Below the pieces are notes generated by a model. It saw only the letters and a list, made by a program, of their open reading frames with translations. It was not told where the DNA came from and did not search any database. Source: Stenotrophomonas sp. BIO128-Bstrain (GTDB taxonomy: Bacteria; Pseudomonadota; Gammaproteobacteria; Xanthomonadales; Xanthomonadaceae). From it: a stretch of DNA of 64,000 nt. A program made the position numbers and the translations under genes. Shown here piece after piece: positions 56,583-64,000 of the stretch (the first letter of the stretch is position 1; each line of letters opens with the position of its first letter). The stretch lies in assembly GCF_030128875.1 (NCBI RefSeq), contig NZ_CP124620.1, positions 4,324,501 to 4,388,500 on the forward strand, given 5' to 3'.

Positions 56583-57653
56583 TCAGGTGGTGTCTGGGAA
56601 ACCGCGACGTCCCAGCCGCAGCGCGAGGTGGACCAGCACGATCAGGACCGGCACTTCCACCAATGGCCCGATCACGGCGGCGAACGCGACCGGTGAGCCC
56701 AGCCCGAAGGCGGCGATCGCCACCGCGATGGCCAGCTCGAAGTTGTTGCCGGTCGCGGTGAAGGCGATCGCCGTGGTGCGCGGGTAGTCGCGTGCGATCC
56801 AGCGGCCCATGACGAAGCTCATCAGGAACTGCACGAAGAAGTAGATCGTCAGCGGGATGGCGATACGCACCGCATCCAGCGGAATGCGCAGGACGTCACC
56901 CCCCTTGAGGCTGAACATCGCCACGATGGTGAACAACAGCGCGACCAGCGTGATCGGGCTGATCGCGGGCAGGAAACGGGTTTCGTACCACGCGGCCCCG
57001 CGCAGCCGCAGCAGTACCCGTCGGCCAAGGTAGCCCGCTGCGAAGGGAATGCCCAGGTACACCAGCACCGCGCCGGCGATGGTCCATGTGCTGACATCGA
57101 TCACGCTGCGCTGTAGCCCGAACAACGGCGGCAGCACGGTCAGGAACAGCCACGCATAGACGCTGAAGAAGGTGATCTGGAACAGCGAGTTGAACGCGAC
57201 CAGGCCGGCCACGTACTGATTGTCGCCGCGCGCCAGCTGGTTCCAGACCAGCACCATGGCGATGCAGCGGGCCAGCCCGATCAGGATCAGCCCGGTCATG
57301 TATTCCGGCCGGTCGTGCAGGAACAGCGCGGCCAGCGCGAACATCAGCACCGGCCCCACCACCCAGTTCTGCAGCAGCGACAGCGCCAGCACGCGCTTGT
57401 CGGCGAAGACGGCGGGCAGGGCCTCGTACTTCACCTTGGCCAGCGGCGGGTACATCATCAGGATCAGCCCCGCGGCGATGGGCAGGTTGGTGCCGCCCAG
57501 GGTCATGGCCTCCAGCGCGGCGGGCAGGCCGTCGAACAGCGTCCCCAGCGTCACGCCAAGCGCCATCGCCGCGAAGATCCACAGCGTCAGCCAGCGGTCC
57601 AGGAATGACAACCGGGAAGAGGCGGGCGTCGTCATCGCAACAGGCGCGGTCAT
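56583..57653 (-). CDS. acr3: ACR3-family arsenite efflux transporter
   Basis: A 356-residue inner-membrane arsenite carrier of the BASS/Acr3 type (10 helices). Family motifs: [24 protein letters not shown], the essential Cys (C130) in [20 protein letters not shown], and [21 protein letters not shown] with the GNNFELA segment and the Glu in [11 protein letters not shown]. It extrudes As(III) (or Sb(III)) using the proton motive force. It lies 7 bp downstream of arsR on the same strand, so the two form one operon. Confidence 0.95.
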   Translation of the reverse strand: MTAPVAMTTPASSRLSFLDRWLTLWIFAAMALGVTLGTLFDGLPAALEAMTLGGTNLPIAAGLILMMYPPLAKVKYEALPAVFADKRVLALSLLQNWVVGPVLMFALAALFLHDRPEYMTGLILIGLARCIAMVLVWNQLARGDNQYVAGLVAFNSLFQITFFSVYAWLFLTVLPPLFGLQRSVIDVSTWTIAGAVLVYLGIPFAAGYLGRRVLLRLRGAAWYETRFLPAISPITLVALLFTIVAMFSLKGGDVLRIPLDAVRIAIPLTIYFFVQFLMSFVMGRWIARDYPRTTAIAFTATGNNFELAIAVAIAAFGLGSPVAFAAVIGPLVEVPVLIVLVHLALRLGRRGFPDTT

Positions 57654-57660
57654 CTAGGTG

Positions 57661-57987
57661 TCAGCGCGGCGGCGCGCATTGGCCGCCTGGGCCACAGTCC
57701 GCCTCGCCGGCGCAGCAGTTTTCGGTCAGGTAACCGATCAGGCCATTCATCGCCTCGAAATCGGCGCGGTAGCAGATGCTGCGTCCGCGTGGCTCGGCGT
57801 TGACCAGTCCGGCTGCGCTCAGCTCCTTGAGATGGAACGACAGGGTGGCACCGGGCAGGCCCAGTTCGGTGGCGATCTCGCCGGCCAACCGGCCGCCGCG
57901 GCCGGCCTGGACCAACAGACGGAAGACACTGAGGCGGGTGGCATGGCCGAGCGCGGCCAGGGCGTGGGTTGCGGTTTTATGTTCCAT
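57661..57987 (-). CDS. arsR: ArsR-type arsenic-responsive repressor
   Basis: A 108-residue winged-helix dimeric repressor. The core is [20 protein letters not shown] and [20 protein letters not shown] (DNA-recognition helix). The classical ELCVCDL metal site is absent; instead C91, C92 and C98 near the C-terminus form a CC-x5-C arrangement (NCCAGEADC), the pattern reported for the Acidithiobacillus-type ArsR As(III) site. C104 is an extra Cys. The start at 57987 is chosen. The predicted transcription start coincides with the ATG, so the mRNA may be leaderless. It shares a 39-bp divergent region with arsH. Confidence 0.93.
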   Translation of the reverse strand: MEHKTATHALAALGHATRLSVFRLLVQAGRGGRLAGEIATELGLPGATLSFHLKELSAAGLVNAEPRGRSICYRADFEAMNGLIGYLTENCCAGEADCGPGGQCAPPR

Positions 57988-58022
57988 GTTTCTAGAATAA
58001 TCGAACAAATCATCCGGAGCAA
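57969..58022. promoter_or_regulatory. Divergent overlapping arsR / arsH promoters with palindromic operator
   Basis: Plus strand (arsH): TTGCGG (57969-57974), 18-bp spacer, TAGAAT (57993-57998). Minus strand (arsR): TTGCTC (58022-58017), 17-bp spacer, TATTCT (57999-57994). The two -10 boxes overlap back to back and cover a TTCTAGAA palindrome (57990-57997), a natural site for ArsR to block both. Confidence 0.55.
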
Positions 58023-58026
58023 CCCG

Positions 58027-58779
58027 ATGTCCCGCTTGCCATACCTGACCGCTGCGGCGGTCGACATCCCCGATCCCGCGCGGTTGTCGACGCGTGCCAG
58101 TGACCATCCGCCGCGCATTCTGGTTCTGTTTGGCTCACTGCGCCCGCAGTCGTACAGCCGGCGGCTCGCCAGGGAGGTGGAACGTCTTCTGCAGCACTTC
58201 GGCGCCGAGGTCCGCGTGTTCGATCCGCACGAGCTGCCGATGGTCGACGCGGTGGATGCCGACCACCCCAAGGTCCAACAGCTTCGTGCCTGGTCGCACT
58301 GGTCCGAAGGCCAGGTCTGGATCAGCCCGGAACGTCACGGCACCCTCAGTGCGGTGTTCAAGAATCAGATCGACTGGCTGCCGTTGTCCGAAGGCAGCGT
58401 ACGCCCCACGCAGGGCCGCACCCTGGCGGTAATGCAGGTGTGTGGCGGCTCGCAGTCCTTCAATGTGGTCAACGCATTGCGGGTGCTCGGGCGCTGGATG
58501 CGGATGGTGACCATCCCCAACCAGTCTTCGGTTCCCAAGGCTTGGCAGGAGTTCGATACGGACGGCCGGATGAAGCCCTCGGCGTACTACGACCGCGTGG
58601 TGGACGTGGTCGAGGAGCTGGTGAAGTTCACCCTGCTGGTGCGTGACCACAGCGACTACCTGACCGACCGATACAGTGAACGCAAGGACGACGTGTACGC
58701 GGCGCAGTTGGCCCGTACTGCCGGCGTGGTGGAGCCGGTCCCGCCACCGCCGCCGCTCGCCGTGGGAGACCGCGCATGA
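58027..58779 (+). CDS. arsH: ArsH, NADPH-dependent FMN reductase-type arsenic resistance protein
   Basis: A 250-residue flavoprotein starting [20 protein letters not shown]. The flavodoxin-like core has [20 protein letters not shown] (FMN phosphate loop), the conserved [18 protein letters not shown] and [20 protein letters not shown], and [17 protein letters not shown]. ArsH proteins oxidise trivalent organoarsenicals or reduce quinones; the precise role in this organism is inferred. The stop overlaps the arsC start (ATGA), so they are coupled. Expression is divergent from arsR-acr3. Confidence 0.95.
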   Translation: MSRLPYLTAAAVDIPDPARLSTRASDHPPRILVLFGSLRPQSYSRRLAREVERLLQHFGAEVRVFDPHELPMVDAVDADHPKVQQLRAWSHWSEGQVWISPERHGTLSAVFKNQIDWLPLSEGSVRPTQGRTLAVMQVCGGSQSFNVVNALRVLGRWMRMVTIPNQSSVPKAWQEFDTDGRMKPSAYYDRVVDVVEELVKFTLLVRDHSDYLTDRYSERKDDVYAAQLARTAGVVEPVPPPPPLAVGDRA

Positions 58780-59210
58780 AGGCGGTCATCTATCACAACC
58801 CCGCCTGCGCGACCTCGCGCAATGTGCTCGCGCTGATGCGCCATGCCGGCGTCGAACCGGAGGTGGTGGAGTACCTGCGGACCCCGCCGGATCGCGCGCG
58901 TTTGATCGCACTGATCGCGGCGGCGGGGCTGCAGGTGCGCGATGCGCTGCGGGAGAAGGGCACGCCCTACGCCGCACTGGGCCTGGCCGATCCGGCGCTC
59001 GACGACGCGCAGTTGCTCGATGCGATGTTCGCGCATCCGATCCTGATCAACCGGCCGTTCGTGCAGACAGATCGCGGGGTGCGCCTGGCGCGGCCCTCGG
59101 AGACCGTGCTGGAGATTCTGCCACCGGTGCATGCTCCGTTCCGCAAGGAAGACGGCGAGGTGGTGATCGACGCCCAGGGCCGGCGCCCCACAAAAAAGCC
59201 CGGTCAATGA
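58776..59210 (+). CDS. arsC: Arsenate reductase ArsC (glutaredoxin-coupled)
   Basis: A 144-residue enzyme of the ArsC/Spx family. The active-site [10 protein letters not shown] motif has the catalytic Cys11 (equivalent to E. coli Cys12) and Arg15. Further family marks are [19 protein letters not shown] and [23 protein letters not shown]. It reduces As(V) to As(III) with glutathione and glutaredoxin, and As(III) leaves through ACR3. The start overlaps the arsH stop (ATGA). A terminator of the convergent neighbour overlaps its last codons. Confidence 0.95.
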   Translation: MKAVIYHNPACATSRNVLALMRHAGVEPEVVEYLRTPPDRARLIALIAAAGLQVRDALREKGTPYAALGLADPALDDAQLLDAMFAHPILINRPFVQTDRGVRLARPSETVLEILPPVHAPFRKEDGEVVIDAQGRRPTKKPGQ

Positions 59211-59217
59211 CCGGGCT
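59197..59217 (-). terminator. Intrinsic terminator overlapping the end of arsC
   Basis: AGCCCGGTC (59197-59205) and GACCGGGCT (59209-59217) form a 9-bp stem with loop AAT. On the minus strand it is followed by TTTTTT, so it is a strong terminator for the leftward DUF2628 gene; on the plus strand only CTTC follows. It lies in the last codons and stop of arsC. Confidence 0.75.
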
Positions 59218-59240
59218 CTTCATCCACGCCTGCGCGCTGC

Positions 59241-59630
59241 TTACCAGCGCATGCCGGCGAAGGGGTTCCAGCTGGTGTCGCCCTTCACTTTTTCCAGGTA
59301 GTACGAATAGTTGGTGGTCAGCGCGATCAACACCGACCAGGCCACCCCGATCGCACGGCCGACCACGTCCGGCAGGAACGCCACGACGACCATCAGCACC
59401 AGGGTGATGCCCAGGATGGTCAGCGCCTTGCGCCACATGCCCACGATCAGCAGGTAGATCCAGCTGAAGAACAGGGCGTAGAAGTTGAAGTTGACCTTGA
59501 TCTTCTGGCCGAACGGCAGCGTCTTGTACGCCGCCTTGAAGGTCGGCGTATTGGGGGCGCCGTGCTGTTCGAAGAAGTTGAAGCGGAACTGCCACTTGGG
59601 GCTGTAGGGGGAAGCAGTGTTGGAATCCAT
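59241..59630 (-). CDS. DUF2628 family membrane protein
   Basis: A 129-residue protein starting MDSNTASPYSPKWQFRFNFF, with a soluble front (about 1-45), then three hydrophobic stretches: FYALFFSWIYLLIVGMW, ALTILGITLVLMVVVAFLP and AIGVAWSVLIALTTNYSYYL. The family opening WxFRFNFFExHGxPxTPTFKxA is recognisable. DUF2628 proteins are uncharacterised inner-membrane proteins. A strong terminator follows. An inverted repeat (AATCGTTT / AAACGATT) lies 6 bp upstream of the ATG. Confidence 0.83.
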   Translation of the reverse strand: MDSNTASPYSPKWQFRFNFFEQHGAPNTPTFKAAYKTLPFGQKIKVNFNFYALFFSWIYLLIVGMWRKALTILGITLVLMVVVAFLPDVVGRAIGVAWSVLIALTTNYSYYLEKVKGDTSWNPFAGMRW

Positions 59631-59635
59631 ATCCG

Positions 59636-59656
59636 AATCGTTTGTTGAAAACGATT
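59636..59656. promoter_or_regulatory. Inverted repeat just upstream of the DUF2628 gene
   Basis: AATCGTTT (59636-59643), 5-bp spacer GTTGA, AAACGATT (59649-59656). It lies 6 bp before the ATG at 59630, so it could be an operator or an mRNA hairpin near the ribosome-binding site. Confidence 0.4.
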
Positions 59657-59824
59657 ACATGATACCGACAAGCTCTTGATTGGCGCCAATTTTTCGACGC
59701 TTGCGGGCACTCTTGGAAGGGACTGCGGGCACCGTCACACATTCGTCCCGGTTTTCCGATAGGGTGCGCAATCCGCGCGGCCGGAAGCCCCGCGGGTCAT
59801 GAGAAGTCAGCGAGATGCCAGACC

Positions 59825-60004
59825 ATGTCCATTGATGTGATGTCCCCCGAGCGCCCTGTGGCAGGACCGCAGATCACGCCGTGCCCGGTCGCCACCCAGG
59901 CGCAACACCTGCTTGCCCAGCTGCAGTTCTCGCAGGTGAGCGCGCGTGCGCTGTCGCGCCCGCCGGTCGACACCGACCTGGCCATCGCCGCCACCGTCGC
60001 CTGA
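59825..60004 (+). CDS. Small hypothetical protein (59 residues)
   Basis: A short ORF starting MSIDVMSPERPVAGPQITPC, ending SRPPVDTDLAIAATVA. Third codon positions are about 85% G/C, as in neighbouring genes, and the composition is protein-like, which supports a real small gene. There is no clear Shine-Dalgarno and no recognised family. Competing open frames in the same DNA on the minus strand (59807-60304 and others) are Arg/Pro-rich and look like shadows. It lies in the otherwise gene-free region before opgH. Confidence 0.45.
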   Translation: MSIDVMSPERPVAGPQITPCPVATQAQHLLAQLQFSQVSARALSRPPVDTDLAIAATVA

Positions 60005-60499
60005 GCCCAACGCGCCACTGCACGCCGGTGCGCCCTGTCGTCCAAACGCACGCCCGCTCCCCCGCCCACGGGATGGAAAACCGCGCAACATCGGCCCATC
60101 TGGCCCCGCACCGGGGCCGTTGGAACGGTGTCCATCGCCATGCGGGGCCTGGACCGGCCGCCTGCAAGATGAATGGGCAGAGGCCCATGGCACAGGGCCT
60201 GCGCGGCGGTGCCTGTGCGGGGCGCTCCACTTGTCTCGATCCAAAAGCTGAATGCGGAGAAATGCCCGGTCAGCCCTTCGCGCGCACCTTACATTTCGCG
60301 CCATAGACTGAGCCGCATTTTTCGTCTCAAGTCGGTTTGGAGAGTTCGTGGGTTCCGGTAGTCACAGACATACGCTGCGTGCCGGTCTCCGGCCCGCACC
60401 GACAGGACGCATGCGTGCCAGCGCGCACGCCGGGCTCAGGACGCCCCCTTCCGCACTTGGCACCCCCGGCCTGGCACGCCCTGCACAGGGACACCGCGC
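60005..60499. other. Gene-free leader region upstream of opgH
   Basis: About 495 bp without a convincing coding sequence. It contains a 7-bp hairpin GGCCCCG / CGGGGCC (60102-60118). From about 60290 there is an A/T-richer patch that may hold the opgH promoter; no clear -35/-10 pair was found. A long untranslated leader for opgH is therefore possible. Confidence 0.4.
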
Positions 60500-62407
60500 A
60501 TGAGTACCCAGACCCTCAACGCCCCGCTGGATGCCGGCCGGGCGACGTTGCCGGCCGAGTCGCCGTTGCCGATGCCCGAGCAGTCGCTGCGCGAAGGCCG
60601 GCTGCAGGTGCCACGCCAGCGCACCTCGCCGCGGATGATCGGGCTGCGCCGTTTCTACATCCTGGGCGGCACCGCGGCGATGACCGCTGCAGCGAGCCGG
60701 ATGATGTGGAAGGTGCTGGCCGTCAACGGCATCAGCGTGCTCGAGGCCTGCCTGCTGGTGCTGTTCGTGGGCCTGTTCGCGTGGATCGCACTGTCGTTTG
60801 CCGGCGCCGTGGCGGGCTTCCTGACCGCCGTGTTCGATCGGGGCTACAAGCTGGGCATCGACCCGGACGCACCGCTGCCGACCGTGCACACGCGCACCGC
60901 GCTGCTGATGCCCACCTACAACGAAGATCCGCGCCGGCTGCTGGCCGGCCTGCAGGCGATCTACGAGTCAGTGGCCGAGACCGGGCAGCTGGCGAACTTC
61001 GATTTCTACGTGCTCAGCGACACCCGGCGCGATGACATCGGGCAGGCCGAAGAAGCGGCCTACCGCGCCCTGTGCGATGCCGTGGGCGGCCATGACCGCA
61101 TTTTCTACCGTCGCCGCGGCGACAACAGCGGGCGCAAGGCCGGCAACATCGCCGATTGGGTCCGCCGCTTCGGCGGCGCTTACCCGCAGATGCTGATCCT
61201 GGACGCCGACAGCCTGATGACCGGCGACACCATCGTGCGCCTGGTCGCAGGGATGGAGCACAACCCGGATGTCGGGCTGATCCAGACCCTGCCGGCGGTG
61301 GTCGGCGGGCGCACCCTGTTTGCCCGCATGCAGCAGTTCGGCGGGCGCGTCTACGGCCCGGTGATCGGCCGCGGCGTGGCGTGGTGGCATGGCGCGGAGA
61401 GCAACTACTGGGGCCACAACGCGATCATCCGCACCCAGGCCTTCGCCGAGCAGGCCGGCCTGCCGTCGCTGCCGGGCAAGGAGCCGTTTGGCGGGCATGT
61501 GCTCAGCCACGATTTCGTCGAAGCCGCGCTGATGCGCCGCGGCGGCTGGGCCACCCACATGGTGCCGTACCTCAAAGGCAGCTATGAGGAAGGCCCGCCG
61601 ACCCTTACCGACCTGCTGGTCCGTGACCGCCGCTGGTGCCAGGGCAACCTGCAGCACGCCAAGGTGGTTGGCTCCAAGGGCCTGCACTGGGTCAGCCGCA
61701 TGCACATGCTGGTCGGCATCGGTCACTACTTCACCGCGCCGATGTGGGCCATGCTGATGTTGATCGGCATCGCGATCCCGCTGTTCCAGGGCGGCATCGA
61801 CCTCAATGAAGTACTGCATCTCTCGCCGGGCGTTTACTGGCGCCACCAGGACGAGACGCAGGTGATCCGCATGTTCGCGATCACCATGGTGGTGCTGCTC
61901 TCGCCCAAGGTACTGGGCTATCTGGCCATGCTGCTGGAGCCGGTGGAACGCCGCGGCTGCGGTGGCACGATCCGCGCCTTCATCTCGATGCTGCTGGAGA
62001 CCATCCTTGCCGCGCTGATGGCGCCGGTGGTGATGTACGTGCAGTCGCGCGGCGTGGCAGAAGTGCTGGCCGGCAAGGACTCGGGCTGGGATGCGCAGCA
62101 GCGCGACGATGGCGGAGTGTCCTGGCTGGCACTGGCACGTGGCTATGGCGGGCTGAGCGTGTTCGGTCTGTTCATGGGGGCACTGGCCTATGCGGTCTCG
62201 CCCTCGCTGGCGGCGTGGATGGCGCCGGTGGTGATCGGCATGGTGCTGGCGATTCCGGTGGTGGGCTTCACCTCCTCGCGCACCGCCGGCGTGTGGATGC
62301 ACCGGCTGGGCCTGATGGAAATCCCGGAAGAATCGGCACCGCCCAAGGTGCTGGTGCGCGCGGCCGAGCTGCGCCGTGCGGCTGCCGAGGCGCACCCGGC
62401 CGGCTGA
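60500..62407 (+). CDS. opgH: Glucans biosynthesis glucosyltransferase (OpgH/MdoH)
   Basis: A 635-residue inner-membrane glucosyltransferase for osmoregulated periplasmic glucans. The N-terminus has 2-3 transmembrane helices ([38 protein letters not shown]). A GT2 catalytic domain follows with [10 protein letters not shown], the DxD-like [15 protein letters not shown] and [15 protein letters not shown] (the QxxRW-type motif region). The C-terminal half has several further helices. It is shorter than E. coli OpgH (847 residues), lacking much of the long cytoplasmic N-terminus. opgG is not adjacent, unlike in E. coli. Confidence 0.93.
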   Translation: MSTQTLNAPLDAGRATLPAESPLPMPEQSLREGRLQVPRQRTSPRMIGLRRFYILGGTAAMTAAASRMMWKVLAVNGISVLEACLLVLFVGLFAWIALSFAGAVAGFLTAVFDRGYKLGIDPDAPLPTVHTRTALLMPTYNEDPRRLLAGLQAIYESVAETGQLANFDFYVLSDTRRDDIGQAEEAAYRALCDAVGGHDRIFYRRRGDNSGRKAGNIADWVRRFGGAYPQMLILDADSLMTGDTIVRLVAGMEHNPDVGLIQTLPAVVGGRTLFARMQQFGGRVYGPVIGRGVAWWHGAESNYWGHNAIIRTQAFAEQAGLPSLPGKEPFGGHVLSHDFVEAALMRRGGWATHMVPYLKGSYEEGPPTLTDLLVRDRRWCQGNLQHAKVVGSKGLHWVSRMHMLVGIGHYFTAPMWAMLMLIGIAIPLFQGGIDLNEVLHLSPGVYWRHQDETQVIRMFAITMVVLLSPKVLGYLAMLLEPVERRGCGGTIRAFISMLLETILAALMAPVVMYVQSRGVAEVLAGKDSGWDAQQRDDGGVSWLALARGYGGLSVFGLFMGALAYAVSPSLAAWMAPVVIGMVLAIPVVGFTSSRTAGVWMHRLGLMEIPEESAPPKVLVRAAELRRAAAEAHPAG

Positions 62408-62485
62408 GCCCTGCGTTGCCGCGATCAGCGCCCCATTGCAGCGGGGCGCGGTCATAATGCGGCTTGATCGTACTGGAGCCGCCTG

Positions 62486-63148
62486 ATGCTGGATACCGTG
62501 GAAAACGAAACCGGCGCCGACCCGCAGTGGTCGGTGCTGTGGCTGCATGGCCTGGGTGCCGATGGCCATGACTTCGCCCCGATCGTGCCCGAGCTGGTGC
62601 GCCCGCACTGGCCGGCGATCCGCTTCGTGTTCCCGCATGCGCCGGTGCAGCCGATCACGATCAACAACGGCGTGCCGATGCGCGCGTGGTACGACATCGT
62701 CAGCATGGATTTTCGCTCGCGCGCCGACAGCGCCGGCGTGGATGCCTCGATCGTGGAACTGGAACTGCTGATCGAGCGCGAGATCGCCCGCGGCATTCCG
62801 GCCGAGCGCATCCTGCTGGCCGGCTTCTCCCAGGGCGGGGCGGTGATCCTCAGCGCGCTGCTGCGCCGCACCCGTCCGCTGGCCGGGCTGATCGCGCTGT
62901 CGACCTATCTGCCCGACCCGGCCAAGGCTGCGGCCGCGCGCGTGGCCGGCGCAATCAGCGTGCCGGTATTCATGGCCCATGGCACGCAGGATCCGGTGAT
63001 TCCGGTGGCGATCGCCGAGCACACCGCACAGACGCTGAGCGCGCTCGGCCTGCCGGTGGAGTGGCACACCTACACGATGGCCCACCAGGTCTGTGCCGAC
63101 GAGCTCGACGCACTGGGCAACTGGCTCGAGGCGCGCTTGGCCGCCTGA
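62486..63148 (+). CDS. Carboxylesterase / phospholipase family alpha/beta hydrolase
   Basis: A 220-residue cytosolic hydrolase (acyl-protein thioesterase/YpfH-type family). The opening motif LHGLGADGHDFAPIVPEL holds the oxyanion region. The nucleophile Ser115 is in GFSQGGAV, the Asp in HGTQDPVIP and the His in MAHQVCADE, giving the expected triad order. The substrate is unknown (short-chain esters or acyl groups). The ATG follows GGAG at about 8-nt spacing. It is followed 4 bp later by a histidine kinase gene, so the two are probably co-transcribed. Confidence 0.92.
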   Translation: MLDTVENETGADPQWSVLWLHGLGADGHDFAPIVPELVRPHWPAIRFVFPHAPVQPITINNGVPMRAWYDIVSMDFRSRADSAGVDASIVELELLIEREIARGIPAERILLAGFSQGGAVILSALLRRTRPLAGLIALSTYLPDPAKAAAARVAGAISVPVFMAHGTQDPVIPVAIAEHTAQTLSALGLPVEWHTYTMAHQVCADELDALGNWLEARLAA

Positions 63149-63152
63149 CGCC

Positions 63153-64000
63153 ATGAACGACCCGCGCCAGCAGTCCTGGTTGCCCGAGCTGTGCCGCCTG
63201 CCGCGACTGGCGGCGATGCTCGGGTTGGCCGAGCTGGTGGTCGTGGTGGTGGCGCTGGCACCCGATGGCAGCCGCCACTGGACGCTGCCGGACTTCCTGT
63301 CCGCCAGCGGCTTCGCGTTGTGGCTGGCGCTGGCAGTGACGGTCAGCCTGTGCAGCGTGCGCGCCATGCTCTCGCGCCTGCCCGAGGTGCCGGGCATGGT
63401 GCTGGTGGTGATGATGACCGGCCTGATCGCCGGCGCGTGCGCGGCGATCGTGCATGCGTTGTACGGGGTGATCGGCGGCGGCAGCTTCGCCCAGACCGTC
63501 GGCTTCTGGCGGTTCACGCTGGGCAGCGCGGCGATGACCGCATTGATCAGCGCACTGGCGCTGCGCTACTTCTACGTCAGTGATCGTGGCAGCGCGCAGA
63601 TGCTGGCCAATGCACGGGCCCAGGCCGATGCGCTGCAGGCGCGGATCCGGCCGCATTTCCTCTTCAACAGCATGAACCTGATCGCCAGCCTGCTGCGCCG
63701 CGATCCGGACGTGGCCGAGCGCGCGGTCCTGGACTTGTCCGACCTGTTCCGTGCCGCGCTGGGTGCCGGCGATGGCGACTCCACCCTGCAGGCCGAGTGC
63801 GAACTGGCCGAGCAGTATCTGTCGATCGAATCGCTGCGCCTGGGCGAACGCCTGAAGGTGATCTGGCTGCGCGACGAGCCGTTGCCATGGTCGTTGCCGA
63901 TGCCGCGGCTGGTGCTGCAACCGCTGGTCGAGAACGCGGTGCTGCACGGCATCTCACGGGTGCCTGCCGGCGGCACGATCGTGCTGGCGCTGTCCAGCGA
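63153..64000 (+). CDS. LytS/AlgZ-family sensor histidine kinase (3' end outside window)
   Basis: At least 282 codons are present. It starts MNDPRQQSWLPELCRLPRLA. About four transmembrane helices lie between residues 20 and 145. The phosphoacceptor region is LQARIRPHFLFNSMNLIASLL (His in the HFLFN motif of the LytS/YehU and AlgZ/FimS type), followed by LSDLFRAAL and the N-box start LVLQPLVENAVLHGI. It would pair with a LytTR-type response regulator (AlgR-like), expected to the right of the window. It is 4 bp downstream of the esterase gene, suggesting an operon. Confidence 0.9.
   Translation, partial: MNDPRQQSWLPELCRLPRLAAMLGLAELVVVVVALAPDGSRHWTLPDFLSASGFALWLALAVTVSLCSVRAMLSRLPEVPGMVLVVMMTGLIAGACAAIVHALYGVIGGGSFAQTVGFWRFTLGSAAMTALISALALRYFYVSDRGSAQMLANARAQADALQARIRPHFLFNSMNLIASLLRRDPDVAERAVLDLSDLFRAALGAGDGDSTLQAECELAEQYLSIESLRLGERLKVIWLRDEPLPWSLPMPRLVLQPLVENAVLHGISRVPAGGTIVLALSS

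Overview
This 64 kb window is high-GC chromosomal DNA (codon third positions mostly G or C) from a member of the Xanthomonadaceae/Lysobacteraceae. Stenotrophomonas is the best guess. The reasons are REP-like hairpins headed by GTAG (the SMAG type described in S. maltophilia), poly-HAMP chemoreceptor architecture, two-protein PH-domain (YdbS/YdbT-like) genes, TopA with a lysine-rich tail in place of zinc fingers, and typical Xanthomonad gene order. No phage, insertion sequence, CRISPR array or obvious integrated island is visible; almost everything looks like resident genome.

Layout. 1-4.1 kb: minus-strand mdtAB-type RND efflux operon, with mdtB running off the left edge. 4.3-5.3 kb: a TRIC-family channel gene under a tandem glycine riboswitch with its own extended -10 promoter. 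5.3-8.9 kb: GIY-YIG protein, RraB, type II NADH dehydrogenase, NYN/LOTUS protein and a glutathione S-transferase. 8.9-13.1 kb: priA, then an intergenic region carrying a perfect inverted pair of DnaA boxes, then a membrane-anchored sigma-like protein coupled to a DUF3106 protein. 13.2-20 kb: MATE exporter, SppA, a lipoprotein, an SDR, two DUF4124 proteins and TsaC. 20-30.4 kb: topA, two GYF_2-domain membrane proteins (one fused to a type IV pilin-like domain), smg, dprA and a LysM protein on the minus strand; divergently def, fmt and rsmB.

30.4-35.5 kb is a surface-glycan group: GT39-family transferase, O-antigen-ligase-like protein, GT2 transferase and a CDP-glycerol glycerophosphotransferase-like protein. 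The last two are divergent and share bases of their start codons. 35.5-42.4 kb: two PH-domain membrane proteins, ribA, an LpxL-like acyltransferase, dtd and rpoD (with promoter and terminator). 42.5-47.3 kb: a solitary HipA-family protein (YjjJ-like), a CAU-anticodon tRNA, small lipoproteins, a 40-residue membrane peptide and a DUF5694 protein. 47.3-52.1 kb: TonB-dependent receptor with a divergent AraC regulator, and a SulP transporter. 52.4-56.5 kb: a poly-HAMP chemoreceptor and an APC amino-acid transporter. 56.6-59.2 kb: a compact arsenic locus, arsR-acr3 divergent from arsH-arsC, with back-to-back overlapping promoters. 59.2-64 kb: DUF2628 protein, a 59-codon ORF, opgH, a carboxylesterase and the 5' part of a LytS/AlgZ-type histidine kinase running off the right edge.

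Nothing here forms a clearly new multi-gene system. The best leads are the GYF_2-pilin/GYF_2-RDD pair, the sigma-like/DUF3106 pair, the glycerophosphate glycan cluster with shared start codons, the DnaA-box pair near priA, and the repeats around the solitary HipA gene. All functional assignments rest on motifs recognised by eye; no database search was run.
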